From Gammaproteobacteria bacterium (lineage in GTDB: Bacteria > Pseudomonadota > Gammaproteobacteria > Steroidobacterales > GCA-2729495), in assembly GCA_023150055.1 (NCBI GenBank), contig JAKLLP010000165.1, positions 1 through 5,382 on the forward strand: a stretch of 5,382 bases of DNA, written 5' to 3'. Position 1 is the stretch's first letter. The number at the start of each line of letters is the position of its first letter. Of the stretch, positions 1 to 5,382 are shown one piece after another. The notes beneath the pieces are model-generated. The model was given only the letters and a program-made list of their open reading frames with translations, made no database searches and was not told where the DNA came from. The position numbers were made by a program, and so were the translations under genes.

Positions 1-827
1 GGCATTACGGCGGCCTGTTACACGTTCCTGCTGCTGTATCGGGTGCCGCTGCCGCCGTTCAGCCCGCCGGGCGACGATGGCTCGACCTTCATCGTCCACG
101 TGATCGGCATGTGGCTCGGGTTCGTGCTGAGTGCGGTGCTCATCGCCCAGTTCGTCGTCAGCATGGGGCAGACGCTGCGTGACCAGGAGCGCAGCCTCGC
201 CGAGGCGCGCGAACGCGCGCTGCGCGACGAGCGGGTGGTCGCGCTCGCCACGCTTGCCGCCGGCGCCGCCCACGAACTGTCCACGCCACTCGGCACCATG
301 GCGCTGGTCACTGCGGAGCTGGCCGAGGAGTACCCGTCCGAGCCGCCGCGGGCGCCGGTCGCGCCGACGAGGCCCGCCCCGTGCGCGTGGATGCCTTCAT
401 CCGGCATGCCGTCACCGAGGTCCGCCGGCTGCGCCCCGGGGCGGTCATAACGGTCGACATTCCCCGCAAGACCCGGCCGCCGGAAATCATCGTGGAACGC
501 ACGCTTACCCAGGCCTTGCTGAACGTCCTGCACAACGCGGTGGATGCCTCGCCACAGAACGTGCGCGTCGGCTGCACATGGACCCGGGAACATGCGCGGA
601 TCGATGTGACCGACCGCGGCCCGGGCATCAGCCTCAAGACAATCGATCCGGGCAGCAGGCCGGCGCGCTCCAGCAAGGACTCGGGGCTGGGTCTCGGACT
701 GTTTCTGACTCACACGGCACTGAGTCATTTCGGCGGCGAGATCAGCTTCGCCGACGCGCCGGGCGGTGGCGCCTGCGTCACGATCCGGCTTCCCCTGGCC
801 ACATCGCAGACAGGAATCGCATCATGA
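1..827 (+). pseudogene. regB: RegB/PrrB-like redox sensor histidine kinase, 5'-truncated by the window and frameshifted
   Basis: This is the C-terminal part of a membrane sensor kinase that would phosphorylate the regulator encoded next to it. Frame 1 from base 1 shows two hydrophobic stretches (about 1-39 and 88-165), a linker helix, and an H-box, AAGAAHELSTPLG, with the phospho-acceptor His at 271-273. Frame 1 stays convincing to about base 345, then runs into an unrelated tail and stops at 448-450. The kinase resumes in frame 3 from about 348-360 (ADEARPVRVDAFI). It continues through the N-box (LLNVLHNAVDAS, Asn at 534-536), the G1 box (VTDRGPGIS) and the G2 box (SGLGLGLFLTH), ending at TGA 825-827. 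His-to-Asn spacing is about 88 residues, against my recollection of roughly 110 in RegB proteins. About 22 residues of the second dimerisation helix therefore seem to be lost along with the frame. The H-box and the neighbouring RegA-type regulator support the RegB assignment. The break is either a real mutation or an assembly error. The N-terminus and its membrane helices lie upstream of the window. Confidence 0.8.
812..816 (+). promoter_or_regulatory. Shine-Dalgarno of the RegA-type regulator
   Basis: AGGAA lies 7 nt before the ATG at 824, inside the 3' end of the kinase gene. It supports this start over the long upstream open frame, which is only a shadow of the kinase gene. Confidence 0.7.
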
Positions 828-1381
828 ACTCCCCAGATCCGGACTCACGCCCCACCATTCTCGTCGTCGACGACGATGAGATCTTCTGCGGCGTTCTCGC
901 CCGCTCGCTCGAGCGGCGCGGATTCAACGTCTCCGCCGCAAGGTCGGTTCCCGAAGCGCAGCAGCTGGTGCAGAAAAACCGGCCTGAATTCGCTGTGGTC
1001 GACCTGCGGATCGGCACCGACTCGGGGCTGCAGCTGATTCGCGTGCTCGCCGGGCTCACCCCGCCCACCAAGTCGGTGGTGCTGACCGGCTACGGCAGCA
1101 TCGCCACCGCCGTGGAGGCCATCAAGCTCGGCGCCATCCAGTACCTGACCAAGCCGGTCGAGGTCGATGAGATCCTGACCGCGCTGCAAGGCGCGCTGCC
1201 CGCGGTCGGCGAGACACCCCCGGAGCACCCGAAGCCGCTGTCCGTGCGCCGCGCGGAGTGGGAGCACATACAGCGCGTGCTGACGGAGCATGGGGGCAAC
1301 ATATCCGCCGCGGCGCGTGCGCTCGGCATTCACCGGCGCACACTGCAGAGAAAACTCCACAAGCGCCCGGTCCGCAGCTGA
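824..1381 (+). CDS. regA: RegA/PrrA/ActR-type response regulator
   Basis: This 185-residue DNA-binding response regulator is the usual partner of RegB-type kinases, which control respiratory, energy and redox genes in proteobacteria. The receiver domain (about 10-125) has the acidic pocket VVDDDE (D16-D18), the phospho-acceptor D60 (VVDLRIG), T88 (VLTGYG) and K110 (LTKPVE). A short proline-containing linker (about 126-138) leads to a Fis-like helix-turn-helix at about 144-181, with NISAAARALGIHRRTLQRKL as the recognition unit. The HRRTLQRKL segment is the hallmark of the RegA group, and the length is almost the same as the roughly 184 residues typical of the family. The ATG at 824 overlaps the kinase TGA (ATGA) and is preceded by AGGAA at 812-816 with 7 nt spacing, so it should be translationally coupled to the kinase. 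All key residues are intact although the kinase gene is broken. The gene ends 32 bp from the convergent transporter gene. Confidence 0.93.
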   Translation: MNSPDPDSRPTILVVDDDEIFCGVLARSLERRGFNVSAARSVPEAQQLVQKNRPEFAVVDLRIGTDSGLQLIRVLAGLTPPTKSVVLTGYGSIATAVEAIKLGAIQYLTKPVEVDEILTALQGALPAVGETPPEHPKPLSVRRAEWEHIQRVLTEHGGNISAAARALGIHRRTLQRKLHKRPVRS

Positions 1382-1413
1382 CGATCTCGAGACGTTGCGC
1401 GGCCAGCGCGGGC

Positions 1414-2520
1414 TCAGATGAAGAAATCGTGCGAGTGCACATGGCCGTCACCATGATCATGGCCATGGTGATCGCCATGATCGTGACCGCTCTCTCGCGC
1501 CCCGGTTTCCTGCGGGTTTGGTCCGGCTTCGGCGTAGGCGAGCCGCAGGGCGCTGAGCGCCGGCAGGTGACGCATCGCTGCCTCACGCACCCGGGCGGCG
1601 ATCGCGGCACCGTCGCGCACCGCCATGGAGGGATCCACGATCAGGTCCGCTTCGGCGTGCAACCGGTGACCGACCCAGCGGGCGCGCACGTTATCGAGCC
1701 CTGCCACGCCCTCGATATGCTCGGCGGCATGGCGGAGTTCGGCGAGTACCTCGGGCTCGACGCCGTCCAGCATCCGTGAGAACACCGCCTTCGTCGATTG
1801 CCAGACGATGCCGAAGATCATCACGGTGATGATGAGTCCCACGAGCGGGTCAGCCAGCGGAAAGCCGAGCCAGACGCCGATTGCCCCGAGTACGACCGCG
1901 AGGCTGGTGAGCCCGTCCACCCGGGCGTGGTAACCGTCGGCGATGAGGGCCGCGCTCTGGATCTCGCGCCCCACGCGGATACGAAATACGGCCACCGCCT
2001 CGTTGCCCAGGAAGCCGATCACGCCCGCAGCCGCCACGGCAGCGAGAAAGCCGATCTCCTGCGGATTGATCAGGCGGTCGATCGCCTGGTATCCGGCCAC
2101 GATGGCGCTGAACAGGATCAGCGCCACGACGATCACGCCGGCGAGGTCCTCCACCCGGCCATACCCGTAGGTGAACTTCTCCGTCGGCCTGCGCCGGGCA
2201 AACCAGAAGGCGACGTAGAGCGGTATCGCGGTCGCTGCATCGCCGACGTTGTGAATGGTGTCGGCCAGCAACGCGACGCTGCCCGACAGCCACACGACGA
2301 ACATCTGCACCACGGCGGTAATCGCCAGCCCGATGAACGACCACTTGATGGCCCAGATACCGCGTTCGGTGGTCGCAATGGAGGGATCGATGACGCCGTG
2401 CGTGTGCCCGTGGCCTTCGTCCCCGCCGTGACCGTGTCCGTGATCGTGGCCGTGCCCGTGCGCCACGTGACCATGGCCGGCCGCACCGAACCCCAACCAA
2501 TCAAGAGCCGCTTTGAGCAT
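1414..2520 (-). CDS. Cation diffusion facilitator metal efflux transporter with His-rich tails at both ends
   Basis: This 368-residue inner-membrane transporter of the CDF family most likely exports a divalent metal from the cytoplasm in exchange for protons. Six membrane segments are visible at about 57-79, 84-108, 124-144, 158-180, 205-220 and 224-240. The two metal-site motifs are in the expected helices: H90/D94 (ADTIHNVGDA) in the second and H198/D202 (ADGYHARVDG) in the fifth. The cytoplasmic domain runs from about 250 to 332. The N-terminal tail has 11 His between residues 16 and 41, and the C-terminal tail has 9 His between 346 and 364, so both cytoplasmic ends are metal-binding. ATG 2520 is preceded by GAGGA with 7 nt spacing. 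The gene follows the CsoR/RcnR-family repressor by 28 nt in the same direction, an arrangement like dmeR-dmeF of rhizobia, where the pair handles nickel and cobalt. The metal cannot be read from the sequence: HxxxD in both sites also fits zinc, and Ni/Co is an inference from the repressor. Confidence 0.93.
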   Translation of the reverse strand: MLKAALDWLGFGAAGHGHVAHGHGHDHGHGHGGDEGHGHTHGVIDPSIATTERGIWAIKWSFIGLAITAVVQMFVVWLSGSVALLADTIHNVGDAATAIPLYVAFWFARRRPTEKFTYGYGRVEDLAGVIVVALILFSAIVAGYQAIDRLINPQEIGFLAAVAAAGVIGFLGNEAVAVFRIRVGREIQSAALIADGYHARVDGLTSLAVVLGAIGVWLGFPLADPLVGLIITVMIFGIVWQSTKAVFSRMLDGVEPEVLAELRHAAEHIEGVAGLDNVRARWVGHRLHAEADLIVDPSMAVRDGAAIAARVREAAMRHLPALSALRLAYAEAGPNPQETGARESGHDHGDHHGHDHGDGHVHSHDFFI

Positions 2521-2527
2521 ATCGACG

Positions 2528-2532
2528 TCCTC
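2528..2532 (-). promoter_or_regulatory. Shine-Dalgarno of the CDF transporter
   Basis: On the minus strand GAGGA stands 7 nt before the ATG at 2520, in the 28-nt gap after the repressor stop codon. It fixes the transporter start and supports translation from a shared transcript. Confidence 0.7.
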
Positions 2533-2548
2533 GACGCCCGCTTGTCCT

Positions 2549-2857
2549 TCAGAGATAGCGGGTGATCTTCTTGAATTTCTCTATGGTTGCGCGCTGCTCG
2601 CGCGTGGTCGGCCCGACCGCCGCCTCGAGGCAATGCTCCACGTGATCGTGAATGAGCACGGTCTTCGCGTTCTCGACCGCCTTGATCACGGCCTGCATCT
2701 GCTGCGCGATATCTAGGCAATCTCGTTCCTTCTCGAACATCCCGATGATGGTCTGCAGGTGTCCGGCGGCACGCTTGAGCCGATTGACGACGTCGGTATG
2801 ACTCTGGTGAACGTGGGGTTGATCATCCCGTCGCACGCGGACCGCGGCAGCTGTCAT
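2549..2857 (-). CDS. CsoR/RcnR-family metal-sensing transcriptional repressor
   Basis: This 102-residue all-helical repressor of the DUF156 family binds operator DNA without metal and releases it on metal binding. Typical segments are NRLKRAAGHLQTI (25-37), the first ligand C47 (RDCLDIAQQM), and H72 and C76 in IHDHVEHC. The C47, +25 His and +29 Cys spacing is that of the CsoR/InrS branch. RcnR and FrmR also have the Cys and the +25 His but lack the +29 Cys. The N-terminus adds H15, H17 and H20. H15 lies 32 residues before C47, the position of the extra His ligand in nickel sensors such as RcnR and InrS. By my alignment the second-shell Tyr and Glu of copper CsoR are replaced by D46 and K94, which argues against copper. 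ATG 2857 was chosen because GGAG lies 7 nt upstream; an upstream in-frame Met would place the start inside the promoter. The next gene is the CDF transporter, its probable target. Ni/Co sensing (DmeR- or InrS-like) is an inference; family membership is firm. Confidence 0.92.
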   Translation of the reverse strand: MTAAAVRVRRDDQPHVHQSHTDVVNRLKRAAGHLQTIIGMFEKERDCLDIAQQMQAVIKAVENAKTVLIHDHVEHCLEAAVGPTTREQRATIEKFKKITRYL

Positions 2858-2864
2858 GGCATTT

Positions 2865-2868
2865 CTCC
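2865..2868 (-). promoter_or_regulatory. Shine-Dalgarno of the CsoR/RcnR-family repressor
   Basis: GGAG (in ACGGAGAAATGCC on the minus strand) lies 7 nt before the ATG at 2857. The nearby ATG at 2863 is out of frame and too close to this site to be used. Confidence 0.7.
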
Positions 2869-2882
2869 GTAAGACAGCCCGC

Positions 2883-2911
2883 AGGCTATCCCCTCCCCCG
2901 GGATAGGTCAA
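2883..2911 (-). promoter_or_regulatory. Promoter of the repressor-transporter operon
   Basis: On the minus strand TTGACC (2911-2906) matches 5 of 6 bases of the -35 consensus. It is followed by a 17-nt spacer and TAGCCT (2888-2883), a weak -10 with T, A and final T conserved. The predicted transcript would start near 2876 and carry a leader of about 19 nt with the Shine-Dalgarno. The spacer is almost all G and C and contains most of the inverted repeat listed as the operator, so repressor binding would block or distort the promoter. Confidence 0.6.
2886..2906. promoter_or_regulatory. Probable CsoR/RcnR-family operator
   Basis: Perfect 7-bp arms, CTATCCC (2886-2892) and GGGATAG (2900-2906), flank the 7-base centre CTCCCCC. 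A G/C tract bordered by AT-containing inverted repeats is the known operator style of CsoR, RcnR and related repressors. It sits between the -35 and -10 of the operon and 28 bp before the repressor start codon, as expected for an autoregulated metal-efflux operon. Confidence 0.65.
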
Positions 2912-2970
2912 GCGGGGCCGTGGCACCGCTCCTGCGGGGGGCCCTTGGCCCGGACATGAACATGGAAGCG

Positions 2971-2987
2971 GCCCGCCGCAGGCGGGC
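2971..2987 (-). terminator. GC-rich hairpin just after ygiQ, possible terminator
   Basis: The arms GCCCGCC (2971-2977) and GGCGGGC (2981-2987) pair perfectly around a 3-base loop, 6 bases past the ygiQ stop codon. On the minus strand the hairpin is followed by CGCTTCCATG rather than a run of T, so it is at best a weak intrinsic terminator. It may instead protect the 3' end, or need Rho. It separates ygiQ from the repressor promoter downstream. Confidence 0.45.
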
Positions 2988-2993
2988 GGCGAG

Positions 2994-5138
2994 TCAGCGC
3001 AGCCCGTCGCTGCGCTTGCGTAACCGCGGCTTGCGCTGCGGCATATCCGGCAGGCCGGTGTGCTGGGTGCGGAACGAGCCGCCTTCACGCGGCTTGCGCC
3101 GGCCCTCGTGACGCTGGCCCTTCCCTGCCGGCTGATACGCCGGAATGAGCTGGTGGGGCGCGTTGCCGATGAGGTCCGGGCGGCCCATGCGGCGCAGCGC
3201 ATCGCGCAGCATCGGCCAGTTCTCCGGGTCGTGATAACGCAGGAAGGCCTTGTGCAGGCGCCGGACCTTCAGCCCCTTCGGAATACGCACGTCTTCGCTG
3301 GACCGGGTTATCCGGCGCAACGGGTTCTTTCCGGAGTGGTACATGGCGGTCGCACTCGCCATCGGTGTCGGCAGGAAAGCCTGCACCTGGTCGGCTCGAT
3401 ATCCCTGCTGTTTCAGCCACAGCGCGAGGTCCAGCATGTCCTCGTCAGTGGTGCCGGGATGGGCTGCTATGAAATACGGAATGAGGTACTGCTCCCTGCC
3501 GGCCTCCTTCGAATACCGGTCGAACAGCTCGCGGAAGCGATAGTAGGTGCCGACACCGGGCTTCATCATCTTCGACAAGGGCCCCTCGGATATCGCCTCG
3601 GGCGCAATCTTCAGGTAGCCGCCGGTGTGGTGTTCCGCAAGCTCCTTCACGTAGGCCGGAGACTCGACCGCGAGGTCGTAACGCACCCCGGAGGCGATCA
3701 GCACTTTGCGGATGCCGGGCAGTTCCCGCGCCTTGCGGTACAGCCGGATCAGGTGCGAGTGGTCCGTGCTCATGTTGGGGCAGATCGAGGGGTAGACGCA
3801 GGACGGACGGCGACACGCCGCCTCGATCTTGCGGCTCTTGCACGCCAGCCGGTACATGTTGGCCGTCGGCCCGCCGAGATCAGAAATGATGCCGGTAAAG
3901 CCCGGCACCGTGTCGCGCACCCGCTCGATCTCGCGCAGCACTGACTTCTCGGACCGACTCTGGATGATGCGGCCCTCGTGTTCCGTGATCGAGCAGAACG
4001 TGCAGCCGCCGAAACAGCCGCGCTGTATGGCGATGGAAAAGCGGATCATCTCGTAGGCCGGAATCTTCGCGCCTGCGTACGCCGGGTGCGGCTGCCGCTG
4101 GTACGGCAGTTCGTAGATGGCATCCATCTCGGCCGTCGTGAGGGGGATCGGCGGCGGGTTGAGCCAGACATCGACATCGCCATGGCGCTGCACCAGCGCC
4201 CGCGCGTTGCCCGCGTTCGACTCGAGATGCAGCAGTCGTGAGGCATGGGCGTAGAGGGCCGGATCGGCGAGCACCTCCTGGTAACCGGGCAACCGCACGA
4301 CGCTGCGCGCGCGTTCGGCGTTATCGACCTCGCGTGCGGCCCGCACCACCCGGTGCGAGGCGGGCCCGGCAACCGCGTGGGCGCCAGGGCCTCCGGGCTC
4401 GCCCGAGCCAGCGCAGCCGATCGCCTCGTCGATGCCGCTGGCATCGATTTCCACCCAGCCGGAAGGGAAGCGCCGGCAGACATAAGCGGTACCGCGAATA
4501 TCGGTGAGGCTGGCGACCGGTTCGCCCGCCTCGAGGCGGTGGGCGATTTCGGCGATCTGGCGCTCGCCATTACCGAAAACGAGCAGATCGGCCTTCGCGT
4601 CGAGCAGGATCGAGCGGCGCACCTTTTCCGACCAGTAATCGAAGTGGGCAATACGCCGCAGGGAGGCCTCGATCCCGCCGATGACGATCGGTACACCCGG
4701 AAAAGCCTCCCGCGCGCGTTGTGCATACACGATGACCGAGCGATCCGGCCGGTGTCCGCCGACGCCACCCGGCGTGTAGGCGTCGTCGCTGCGGATGCGC
4801 CGCTCCGCTGTGTAGCGGTTCACCATCGAGTCCATGTTGCCGGCGGTAATGCCGAAGAACAGCCGCGGCTGGCCGAGCGCGCGCAAGGCCCCGGCGTCCT
4901 GCCAGTCCGGCTGGGAGATGATCCCGACCCGAAACCCCTGCGCCTCGAGAAAACGCCCGATGATCGCCATGCCGAAACTGGGGTGGTCCACGTAGGCATC
5001 ACCCGTGACGAGCACGATGTCGCAGCTCTCCCACCCGAGCGCGTCCATCTCCGCCCGGTTCATCGGCAGGTAGGGGGCGGCCGACGCCGGCGACCCGCCC
5101 GGCTTCGGGTAAGAAAAGATGTTGCGAGCGGCCTGCAT
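2994..5138 (-). CDS. ygiQ: YgiQ-family radical SAM protein
   Basis: This 714-residue protein, close to the roughly 739 of E. coli YgiQ, belongs to a conserved cytoplasmic radical SAM family whose reaction I do not know to be established. The N-terminal YgiQ domain (about 10-350) contains [17 protein letters not shown] and [18 protein letters not shown]. The radical SAM core starts at C375, C379 and C382 (CFGGCTFC), which hold the 4Fe-4S cluster that cleaves SAM. A second Cys group (C433, C442, C447, C453) follows. Then come GGYLKIAPE (506-514), [10 protein letters not shown] (559-568) and [20 protein letters not shown] (588-607), all typical of the family. The C-terminal domain (about 600-670) ends in a basic, disordered-looking tail (671-714). 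Residues 240-262 are a Gly/Ala/Pro-rich insert. ATG 5138 was chosen because the family N-terminus begins shortly after it, and no start further upstream continues the frame convincingly. No Shine-Dalgarno precedes it. The gene stands alone, divergent from a response regulator and 136 bp upstream of the repressor gene. Confidence 0.96.
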   Translation of the reverse strand: MQAARNIFSYPKPGGSPASAAPYLPMNRAEMDALGWESCDIVLVTGDAYVDHPSFGMAIIGRFLEAQGFRVGIISQPDWQDAGALRALGQPRLFFGITAGNMDSMVNRYTAERRIRSDDAYTPGGVGGHRPDRSVIVYAQRAREAFPGVPIVIGGIEASLRRIAHFDYWSEKVRRSILLDAKADLLVFGNGERQIAEIAHRLEAGEPVASLTDIRGTAYVCRRFPSGWVEIDASGIDEAIGCAGSGEPGGPGAHAVAGPASHRVVRAAREVDNAERARSVVRLPGYQEVLADPALYAHASRLLHLESNAGNARALVQRHGDVDVWLNPPPIPLTTAEMDAIYELPYQRQPHPAYAGAKIPAYEMIRFSIAIQRGCFGGCTFCSITEHEGRIIQSRSEKSVLREIERVRDTVPGFTGIISDLGGPTANMYRLACKSRKIEAACRRPSCVYPSICPNMSTDHSHLIRLYRKARELPGIRKVLIASGVRYDLAVESPAYVKELAEHHTGGYLKIAPEAISEGPLSKMMKPGVGTYYRFRELFDRYSKEAGREQYLIPYFIAAHPGTTDEDMLDLALWLKQQGYRADQVQAFLPTPMASATAMYHSGKNPLRRITRSSEDVRIPKGLKVRRLHKAFLRYHDPENWPMLRDALRRMGRPDLIGNAPHQLIPAYQPAGKGQRHEGRRKPREGGSFRTQHTGLPDMPQRKPRLRKRSDGLR

Positions 5139-5144
5139 GTACTC

Positions 5145-5150
5145 ATGGTA
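5145..5150 (-). promoter_or_regulatory. Possible leaderless -10 element of ygiQ
   Basis: On the minus strand TACCAT fits the TANNNT core of a -10 element and is followed by exactly 6 nt (GAGTAC) before the ATG at 5138. This would make the A of the start codon the +1 of a leaderless mRNA. No Shine-Dalgarno lies in front of the ATG, and no clear -35 is seen at the expected position. Confidence 0.45.
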
Positions 5151-5184
5151 CCGGAGGACTGCTCCGGCCCCTACCCGCCTCCGT

Positions 5185-5190
5185 TACCAT
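5185..5190 (+). promoter_or_regulatory. Possible leaderless -10 element of the response regulator gene
   Basis: TACCAT is followed by exactly 6 nt (AAGCGC) before the ATG at 5197, mirroring the ygiQ side. The geometry (-12 to -7) predicts transcription from the A of the ATG. There is no purine-rich ribosome site upstream and no clear -35. Confidence 0.45.
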
Positions 5191-5196
5191 AAGCGC

Positions 5197-5382
5197 ATGA
5201 GAATCCTCCTTGTCGAAGACGACACGATGATCGGCGATGCCGTGCGCGCGGGCCTGCGCAAGCAGGGCATCGCCGTCGACTGGATCGAGGACGGGGTCGC
5301 TGCCAAGGCCGCGCTCACCACGGAAAACTTCGACCTGGTGCTGCTGGACCTGGGCCTGCCGAAGCTCGACGGGCTGCAGGTC
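5197..5382 (+). CDS. OmpR-family response regulator, QseB/PmrA-like, cut by the window end
   Basis: The first 62 residues of a receiver domain are present. MRILLVEDDTMIGDAVRAGL opens with the acidic pocket E7, D8 and D9, and the phospho-acceptor is D51 in LVLLDLGLPKLDG. The start, the IGDAVRAGL helix and the VDWIEDG strand resemble the QseB/PmrA/TctD group, whose members carry a winged-helix DNA-binding domain at the C-terminus and usually precede a membrane sensor kinase. Neither can be seen here, so the output domain is inferred. ATG 5197 begins exactly where these proteins begin. No ribosome site is visible, and the gene may be translated from a leaderless mRNA. It diverges from ygiQ across 58 bp; regulators of this group often control their own promoter, which would also cover the ygiQ start. 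Confidence 0.9.
   Translation, partial: MRILLVEDDTMIGDAVRAGLRKQGIAVDWIEDGVAAKAALTTENFDLVLLDLGLPKLDGLQV

Larger units (their letters stand above)
5145..5190. repeat. Imperfect inverted repeat filling the divergent intergenic region
   Basis: ATGGTACCGGAGG (5145-5157) and CCTCCGTTACCAT (5178-5190) are inverted copies matching at 12 of 13 positions, with 20 bp between. An inner perfect hairpin, CCGGAG/CTCCGG (5151-5156 and 5162-5167, 5-base loop), overlaps the left arm. The repeat spans most of the 58 bp between ygiQ and the response regulator, and each arm carries a TACCAT directed at the neighbouring gene. It may be an operator, a pair of mirrored promoters, or both. Confidence 0.7.

Noticed and set aside
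131..823. Long open frame extending the RegA-type regulator upstream to base 131 (416 residues)
   Set aside because: The upstream part is Arg/Pro/Ser-rich shadow of the kinase gene; the receiver domain starts at ATG 824 with its own ribosome site.
1438..1492. Repeated ATGATC/ATGGCC-like units that could look like a tandem repeat or regulatory array
   Set aside because: They encode the His/Asp/Gly-rich C-terminal tail of the transporter and need no other explanation.
1258..1779. 173-residue plus-strand frame with a Met/Ile/Ala-rich hydrophobic stretch resembling a membrane segment
   Set aside because: The hydrophobic run is the reverse complement of the histidine-repeat codons at the transporter C-terminus, so it is a low-complexity artefact.
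1798..2565. 255-residue plus-strand open frame opposite the CDF transporter
   Set aside because: Asp/His/Arg-rich antisense translation of a clear membrane protein gene; no start signal and no family features.
2939..2951. Short inverted repeat GGGCC-CTT-GGCCC upstream of the repressor promoter
   Set aside because: Only 5 bp per arm in very GC-rich DNA with no associated signal; likely chance.
2858..3202. Upstream extension of the repressor frame to a 217-residue protein
   Set aside because: The extension covers the promoter, operator and the 3' end of ygiQ; the ribosome site and family length support the start at 2857.
5162..5173. Search for -35 elements for the two facing promoters
   Set aside because: Neither CTCCGG (5162-5167, plus) nor TAGGGG (5173-5168, minus) resembles TTGACA, so no -35 is annotated.
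4245..5192. 315-residue open frame on the plus strand opposite ygiQ
   Set aside because: It mirrors the codon pattern of ygiQ on the other strand, shows no recognisable domain, and is expected from high-GC third positions.

Overview
The window comes from a GC-rich, Gram-negative proteobacterium. A RegBA-type two-component pair, a YgiQ radical SAM protein and a QseB-like response regulator together suggest a gammaproteobacterium, but no gene here fixes the genus. All sequence is packed with genes: there is no gap over 300 bases, no RNA gene, no insertion sequence and no CRISPR array.

Layout. (1) Bases 1-827 (+): the C-terminal part of a RegB/PrrB-like membrane sensor kinase. Its frame breaks near 340-360, and the second dimerisation helix appears to be missing. 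(2) Bases 824-1381 (+): the intact RegA/PrrA/ActR-type response regulator, overlapping the kinase stop by ATGA. (3) Bases 1414-2520 and 2549-2857 (-): a two-gene metal-homeostasis operon, transcribed repressor first. It encodes a CsoR/RcnR-family repressor and a cation diffusion facilitator with His-rich tails at both ends. A 7+7 bp inverted repeat around a G/C tract lies between the -35 and -10 of the operon promoter and is the likely operator. (4) Bases 2994-5138 (-): a full-length YgiQ-family radical SAM protein. (5) Bases 5197-5382 (+): the first 62 codons of an OmpR-family (QseB/PmrA-like) response regulator, divergent from ygiQ and cut by the window end.

How they work together. The repressor and transporter form a self-contained metal-sensing and efflux module: metal-bound repressor should leave its operator and allow export. 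The RegB-RegA pair would normally couple redox state to transcription, but the kinase looks broken here, so the intact regulator may be orphaned unless the break is a sequencing error. The ygiQ/regulator intergenic region is only 58 bp. It is nearly symmetric: on each strand TACCAT stands exactly 6 nt before the ATG and no Shine-Dalgarno is visible, which suggests two facing leaderless promoters within a 12/13-matching inverted repeat.

The most noteworthy signals are the symmetric leaderless-like divergent promoter, the repressor operator, and the frameshift plus deletion in the sensor kinase that would remove the redox-active cysteine segment. I did not find a wholly novel multi-gene system.
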